26,397 nucleotides of DNA from Bigelowiella natans CCMP2755. Its lineage: Eukaryota; Cercozoa; Chlorarachniophyceae. Shown here piece by piece: positions 21,216-26,397 of this stretch. Position 1 is the stretch's first letter; each line of letters starts with the position of its first letter. The position numbers and the translations under genes are program-made. The notes below the pieces were generated by a model that was given only the letters and a program-made list of their open reading frames with translations, did not search any database and was not told the origin of the DNA. The stretch spans positions 1-26,397 of the forward strand of contig ADNK01002249.1 of assembly GCA_000320545.1 (NCBI GenBank), given 5' to 3'.

Positions 21216-21899
21216 TAGTTTGTTTTGAGTGTGTGTGTGTGTATTTGCGTGTGCGTTTGCGTGTGCGTGTTAATGTGGCCAATATTCGACTTACAGTGTG
21301 AGCTCCTTCCTACGACGTGGATGCTCAATGAAGATACTTAATCCAGCCACAAATCCAGCTAATAATCCATCGAGATGTGTCATTCTTCGCCCAAAGAGAC
21401 TGCGAACCAGGATTGCCACTGACTTCCCGTTAAATTGGTATGTGGTCAAAAACGCAGCGGAAGTAAGCAGATTTAATATTTTCTCCTTTGCAAAACCTTC
21501 AAAGAGAAACAAAGACAGTTCGAGGGAAAGGGAGATGGGGTATTAGCGGAGGAGGAGGAGGAAAAACACACAAATATTTCTCGATCATCGATGATAACAT
21601 GATATATGGTAACATCCCCCCCCTAGCCACGAAACGGAATACGGCATATTTTCTTCAAAACTGAATGGATCAAAATTTACTTACCCCATGGTTGGCGAGC
21701 TGCCTTCCCAATGCGCAGCAGCGATGCAACAATGTGAACCCGAAAATACACTTTAATGCCACGTCGGAAACCTCGCATCCACGTCTTTACCAAGTATTCT
21801 GGTATCTACGTGATAGCATTAAATGTATGTCTCTTTGTAATATGAGTGGATAAAGCAAAGTCTCTCTCCCCCATTCTCCCTCTCCCTCCCTCTCTCTCT

Positions 21900-21937
<38 letters not shown>

Positions 21938-22879
21938 GTGAGAGAGATACGCGCATAGCCGTTTTTATTCACATACCGTTTCATGATCCATCGGCACAGG
22001 TACAAACGGAGAAGGCTCGCCTTCGAGTTTCCGTCCCATCGCATCGGTTATACCAGCCCACAACGAAGGAGTATATTTAGGCATCCTTCCCATCCACTGA
22101 ATCCATCGAAAGTACGCCTGGTCCATCGCCCAGGAGTCAAAGAAATATGCCATAAGTATCGGGCCATTTGCCAGCACAAAGCCGAGACCGGCGATATCAA
22201 TATTTTCAGGTAAGAAAGACTGCATATCACTTCTATTCCTCTCCATTGCATAGGTCAGCCAATCCGCCAATGCCCGTGTTATGCAGTACAACGACGCCCC
22301 AAAGCGCTCATCTTCGGGCAAAATCAGCATACTTGCACCGGCGACGAAGCCGGCGATAGCGTTCAATATGTTATCATCTGGTGGGCGGCGATATCTCCAC
22401 ACCGTTTTCGCTTCTCCGGTCTCTTTTCCTTCTCCTTCCGTAAGCTGCCCTTGCTTGAGGAAGTTAAAAAGCGATTGTAGGGACATGTGTGTGCCGCGCT
22501 TGAGTGCCACCATGGTCGCTGGTAGGAGTAATTAAGATATTAAGAGGACAGAGATGAGGAGGGAAGTCATCGAAAACAACAACGTTTGTTATGCTATGCG
22601 AGGTAAAGATTCGCCATTACCAACGGTATGTATGTCATATGGTCGCAACAAGTTAAATCTTGAGAAGCATGATGAAGTGTATATTTACTCATAGTACTAC
22701 TCCCCCCAAATATGCTACATTGAGATATCTTCCCCTGTCTAATGCTTATCTCACCAAGAAATTTGCCATAGTTTATAGCAGCCGGATAAGATAGGTAGCT
22801 AGCTCCATTCTTTCATTTTCACCAGGCGGGTTACCAAGATCCCGCAAAGTAAAATCGCAAGTAGTAAGTTATATGTATG

Positions 22880-22935
<56 letters not shown>

Positions 22936-23232
22936 TGTATGTAATATATTATAGGAGGGAGAGAAGGAGAAAGAGAGGGCGGCGAGGGCGAGGGGGGAGC
23001 GGGGGGGAGGGGTATATGAGTGTAAAATGTTCGCATATGCGCTGAACCGAAATACATACCTTCGGGTGAAATCTCCCTTCTCAGTAGGTCATAGGCGACA
23101 GCCATTGCCACCTTGAAGCTGTACCCAACTGCAAATCCTCGTCCTAAAATTTTAAATTACAGAAAAGACTATACTGAGCGCAAGGTGTTGCACACACAGA
23201 CGGCACCGACACACTTGAATATACGCGAAACA

Positions 23233-23264
<32 letters not shown>

Positions 23265-23543
23265 TAAACACACACTAAAATGGTGGTACTCGGCGCTTCA
23301 GCATTCAACCTTCTCTAGTAGTGTTAAAAAACAAGGTAGTATTTAAAGTAGTCCTTTTGTACTTGTTTGCAGGTGTATCAAGTTTATATGTTCATCACCT
23401 GCCCCCGAGACGAGAGTAAGCAACTTGGAAGAGAAACTAACAGCCACTTCCCGCTCGTGTATGATTTCGGAGTCATTATTTCCTTTTTCAAAGCAATCTG
23501 CCAACACAAGGAAGAACAGCGGGTCAAATAAAAGATCACTCAT
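20428..23543 (-). CDS. TMEM135-like membrane protein (peroxisomal/mitochondrial membrane family), duplicated core
   Basis: TMEM135 and its fungal relatives sit in peroxisomal and mitochondrial membranes and affect organelle dynamics and lipid metabolism. I model eight exons: 23543-23399, 23143-23060, 22518-21977, 21805-21685, 21496-21295, 20991-20712, 20652-20529 and 20471-20428. Phases all match and the sum is 1542 nt (513 residues). The family signature, a glycine-rich helix then an L-Y-C-x-x-R-A box, occurs twice: AGFVAGASMLILPEDER with LYCITRAL at about 132-160, and AGFVAGLSIFIEHPRRR with LYCIPRAY at about 344-372. An upstream GRGFAVGYSFK and a helix near NILCFQFSLAIWLYLF also fit. A Cys-rich stretch follows near the end (CKSFPCLRPKFNRC). 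The ATG at 23543 is the first in its frame after an upstream stop at about 23621; a further 5' exon cannot be excluded. The last 44-nt exon is the least certain part. Confidence 0.83.
21166..21216. repeat. 29-base C run followed by TC repeat
   Basis: A homopolymer of 29 C (21166-21194) is followed by a TC run to about 21216. It lies in the intron between exons 21496-21295 and 20991-20712 of the TMEM135-like gene. On the transcribed (minus) sense the RNA would carry 29 consecutive G. Confidence 0.9.
21864..21934. repeat. CT-rich and AC dinucleotide repeats, TMEM135-like intron
   Basis: A CT-rich tract (about 21864-21900) is followed by an AC run (21903-21934), within the intron between exons 22518-21977 and 21805-21685. 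Other runs in introns of the same gene: TA then TG at about 22878-22932, and CA at about 23230-23262. Confidence 0.9.
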
Positions 23544-24356
23544 TAGATATTTTCCCAGTGATATTATTCCAGACTCATTCCTCAAAACCAACAGTCTCTC
23601 GCAATTGGGCAGAGTTCATGAAAATTGCATGTTCCCCATTTAACAGCGATAACCTTCTTTAGATTTGCCTGTATCCATTCGGTGGTGCGACCATGCAAGG
23701 AGGAGAAGGGCTAGGGGGGGGGAGGGAAAAGATGATACGGTATCTGAGCAAGCTACAGACACACTACGTCGGCAGATCTACTCGTAGGCGATGATTATTA
23801 TTTATATGCCTGATTGAGTACTGGTACATGCTACTAGCAGCGAAGTATACAATTTTTCTTATTCGCGACATGAAATACATGTTGTCGCACTTTCGCAATG
23901 CAGATTAAAATTTTTATGACCGTACCGCCAGAAAGTAACGTTTCCAGTAACGCCCTCCTTATTACGAGTAGAATCACATTTATACACTGCGACATGTAAA
24001 TTATTCATTTTTTTAAAAAAAAATGGCACTTTTGATAAGCGACATCGCGACTCCATTTTGACCTGAGAGGCCATAGCCACATGAATATGCCGACATGAGG
24101 AGGCCTCTTGCGGACATGCACCTAAGGGGGGGGATCTTGGTGACAACAGCCTTGGTACAAAGATGATTCCCAAAGATAAAAATTTTGAGAGTACTAAAGA
24201 AAACATTGGTGGATAAGGATAAGAAAAGAATTAAAATCTGCAAAATGGCTTATTTATTAACATCACCGTTTTGTTATCGTTTTCAGTACCAAACATTGTA
24301 TGATGGCCACATCAATCCTAACCTTGTTTTTTTTGTAAATTACTCACACATGACAG
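23544..24356. other. Spacer between the TMEM135-like gene and the acidic-protein gene
   Basis: The TMEM135-like start is at the left and the exon of the next plus-strand gene at the right. An upstream exon of the latter, carrying its ATG, should be here, but I could not identify one with a phase-0 donor. Nothing else is recognisable. Confidence 0.4.
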
Positions 24357-24877
24357 AGTCTTCTCCTGTTGGTACATCCTGTCGTCGCCGCTGGAAAGCA
24401 GCTTCCGACATCGAAAAGCGAGGTCGACACGCAGAATGACAACAATGAGAAGAACGATGTGACGACAAAGGCAAAGCCCAATGATCCAGAAGATTTGGAA
24501 TCACAGGAGTGGCATGATAATGTTACGTTCGAAGATATTTTCCGCGATGAGGACGACGGCGAAGAAAGGCATTTGAATCATAGAAAAAATGACAACATTG
24601 AAACCGGCGAAGAGAACAAAACTGCGATAAAGAAGGAAGAAAGCAGGTATGTATTGCTAGAAAATCGAGGGAGTGATTTAATATCTTGTATTACGTTCTG
24701 CCGATCTATACGGACTCATGTGCAATGGGAAAGTAAATAATTTTTGCATAAAAGTATTTCACTTTTTTTAGGGGAATTTTCCATCGCCTTGTTCATGCAT
24801 TGGGGTTCTCACAAAACGATAAGAGAAGCGAAGGAGCACAATCGGATGATGGTATTAACAGAAAAATTGCCGAATAA
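24357..24877 (+). CDS. Small acidic protein, two 3' exons (5' exon not found)
   Basis: Exon 24357-24646 is entered at a strong acceptor (T run, then TTACTCAC, then CAG) and left at CAG/gtatgt. Exon 24772-24877 completes the frame across a phase-2 junction and ends in TAA. The visible 131 residues begin with a hydrophobic SLLLLVHPVVAAG, which could be the end of a signal peptide split by an intron. They continue as a highly charged Asp/Glu/Lys/Asn-rich stretch (for example FEDIFRDEDDGEER) and end in a short basic helix-like part (IFHRLVHALGF). No Met is present, so an upstream exon must supply the start. I recognise no family; an exported low-complexity protein is a guess. Confidence 0.5.
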
Positions 24878-25091
24878 GAAGCAGAAGTTTTGCACATGAA
24901 TACAAATTAAGTGAGAATGGGGCGGCTTTTTGACTCTGGAGAAACGTCACTTTGCTTTCTCACTAATTTTGGAGGGAACCCCCAAAGCGTGGCAATTTGG
25001 TGGGAATATAGCGCAATAAAATGCGTGACTCTTTATCCACGAAAGAAGTCATTCATGGTTTATTCTATGTTACCCGATATTTACCACAGAA
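24878..25091. other. Short spacer between two plus-strand genes
   Basis: These 214 bases separate the acidic-protein stop from the likely first exon of the His-rich gene. A short open frame covers part of it but has no domain and no splice partner. A CAG acceptor-like site at 25087-25089 leaves open that 25092 is not the true start. Confidence 0.4.
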
Positions 25092-25918
25092 ATGAAATCA
25101 TCTGGTGAACAACCTGATCCTGATAACATCGAAGCAAATCCAGATGTATACCAGAGTATCAACAAGGACATAATCTGTCTCGGCATGGACAAAGAGGTAG
25201 GTTCAATGATATGATTTCGATCAACCAATGATTTGGATTTTGTGGCACGCCCTATGAGTCGTATCTTAGAAATATATTATCTGCGTTTTGCATGGGAGGA
25301 AATTAGTCTTTTATGAAATTAACAAAATCTCAAGCGTAGAGTAGTGGGGTGCGTCGCTCAATTTGATATAAAATCATCGATGAGTTTAGCCCGCGGTAAA
25401 TCTATCATTGTTCTTTCGAAGTGATGTGATGGAAGAAACACCGGTTGGGCCGATCAGCATTGGAAATAACTAAATCGATAAATATCAAATATGGAGAGGA
25501 AAAGACAACGACTTTTGTTGTTGAGGAGTGTATTTCATTTCTTGCAAATCAAAGGGCCTATCCGTGTAGTTTACATTTGCAATATTTCCATCAGACACGG
25601 CGTGTGCATCCTCTATGTGGCGGCGGCGGCGGCGGCGGGCATGGCCATATTCCACACAGCCACAACCCACACAGCCACGATCCACACGGCCATAATCCAC
25701 ACAGCCACGATCCACACAGCCACGCTCCTCACGGCCATAATCCACACAGCCACGACCCACACGGCCATAACCCACACAGCCATAATCCCCACGGCCATAG
25801 TCCACACAGCCACAGCCCACACAGCCACGCTCCTCACGGCCATAGTCCACACAGCCACAGCCCACACAGCCATGCTCCTCACGGCCATAATCCACACAGC
25901 CACACACCGCTGCCTACA

Positions 25919-25953
<35 letters not shown>

Positions 25954-26397
25954 TTAGTATTAGTAGTGGTAGTAGAAGCTGTAGAGAAGATTTGAAGGTC
26001 ATCGGGTCATATGTATCTATATCATCAACATCTATTGAGAACATTTTGGGCTGCGCCGCAAAACCTTAAGATCCGAATATGTAGTTGGTACGCTTGCTTG
26101 TAACATCTGTGCTCACTCAGTAGCAGCACCACAAATTTGGTTGAGTGGCATCTTCTCGTCCGTATTCTCCGTTCAGAAGTGGATTTTCGTTTATTTTCCT
26201 ACTTCAAGCTCACACACATGTTGATTGTTGTTCTCCAGGTTTCCAACTCCAGTCCCTACAAAGTTCCCCACCCCGGACTCCAACCCCACTACTCCAACCC
26301 CGGATCCGACCCCATATCCATCCCCAGCCCCTAACAAACGTTCCCCCAACCCCGTACCCCTACAAACCTTCCCCCAACCCCAACCCCTACAAACGTT
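25092..26397 (+). CDS. His-rich tandem-repeat protein with Pro/Thr stalk, cut by the right edge
   Basis: Three exons are supported: 25092-25196 (ATG start, 35 codons, donor GAG/gtaggt), 25595-25920 and 26239 to the edge. Phases match (0, then 2). The first exon is hydrophilic, without a signal peptide, so upstream exons are possible. The second begins with Arg/Val/His residues, then seven Gly. It continues as about 20 units of the type P-H-S/G-H-x, with x being N, D, A, S or T. The junction recreates PTKFPTPVPTKFPTP, so a Pro/Thr stalk follows, like the stalk of the gene at 8844. His-x-Pro-His repeats can bind zinc, copper or nickel, but that is inference. The DNA repeat has a period of 15 bases, so all frames on both strands stay open; only this one joins to a continuing exon. 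Confidence 0.65.
25921..25955. repeat. TAG triplet repeat at the donor of the His-rich gene
   Basis: The GTAGTA that starts the intron after 25920 is itself the first unit of a TAG triplet run. If unspliced, it gives a stop codon at once. The same intron runs on to the acceptor at 26238 without further landmarks. Confidence 0.85.

Noticed and set aside
25613-25920. Possible CRISPR array or minisatellite locus
   Set aside because: Units are contiguous 15-mers without spacers and they encode a regular peptide; nothing here resembles a CRISPR array.
25485-26069. Long open frames in other frames and on the minus strand over the His repeat
   Set aside because: A 15-bp repeat without stops leaves all frames open; only the His-Pro frame joins to the next exon.

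Overview
The window is nuclear DNA of a eukaryotic microbe. The genes are split by many short introns (about 70-400 bp, GT...AG). The spacers and introns are packed with simple repeats, and there are no operons or bacterial-type start sites. Long Ser-Pro-Thr and His/Pro stalks, and a LCIB-family protein of the CO2-concentrating mechanism, point to a unicellular alga. A stramenopile or a chlorarachniophyte fits best, but the sequence alone does not decide. All multi-exon models below were built by hand, by requiring conserved protein motifs, acceptable splice sites and matching intron phase together. They are hypotheses until RNA evidence is seen.

Layout, left to right. (1) About 1-2516, minus strand: 5' part of a LCIB/LCIC-family (limiting-CO2-inducible, carbonic-anhydrase-like) gene that runs off the left edge, with an N-terminal hydrophobic leader. 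(2) 4017-7323, plus strand: a multi-pass membrane protein with two PqiA-like (paraquat-inducible protein A) units, transcribed divergently from gene 1. (3) 7324-8843: spacer with one codon-rich but broken region. (4) 8844-15646, plus strand: a 25-exon gene for a predicted secreted or type I membrane protein of about 1094 residues. It has a signal peptide, six RCC1-like repeats, a short Pro/Thr linker, a LamG/concanavalin-like domain, a long Ser-Pro-Thr stalk, one membrane helix and a short basic tail. (5) About 15.7-20.4 kb: a repeat-rich island carrying a decayed minus-strand gene with AT-hook-like and ankyrin-like pieces, a family of short interspersed repeats, and one intact intronless gene (17485-19008). 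That gene has a basic nuclear-signal-like start, a SAM-like region and a C-terminal membrane hairpin. (6) 20428-23543, minus strand: an eight-exon TMEM135-like (peroxisomal/mitochondrial membrane) gene. (7) About 24.36-24.88 kb, plus strand: the 3' exons of a small acidic protein. (8) 25092-26397, plus strand: the start of a His-rich repeat protein with a Pro/Thr stalk, cut by the right edge.

The genes do not form one pathway. Three concern membranes or organelles (LCIB, PqiA-like, TMEM135-like). Two look like cell-surface or exported repeat proteins (RCC1-LamG and the His-rich protein). The least ordinary items are the RCC1-LamG-stalk chimera, the intronless NLS/SAM/hairpin gene inside the repeat island, and the His-rich gene at the right edge.
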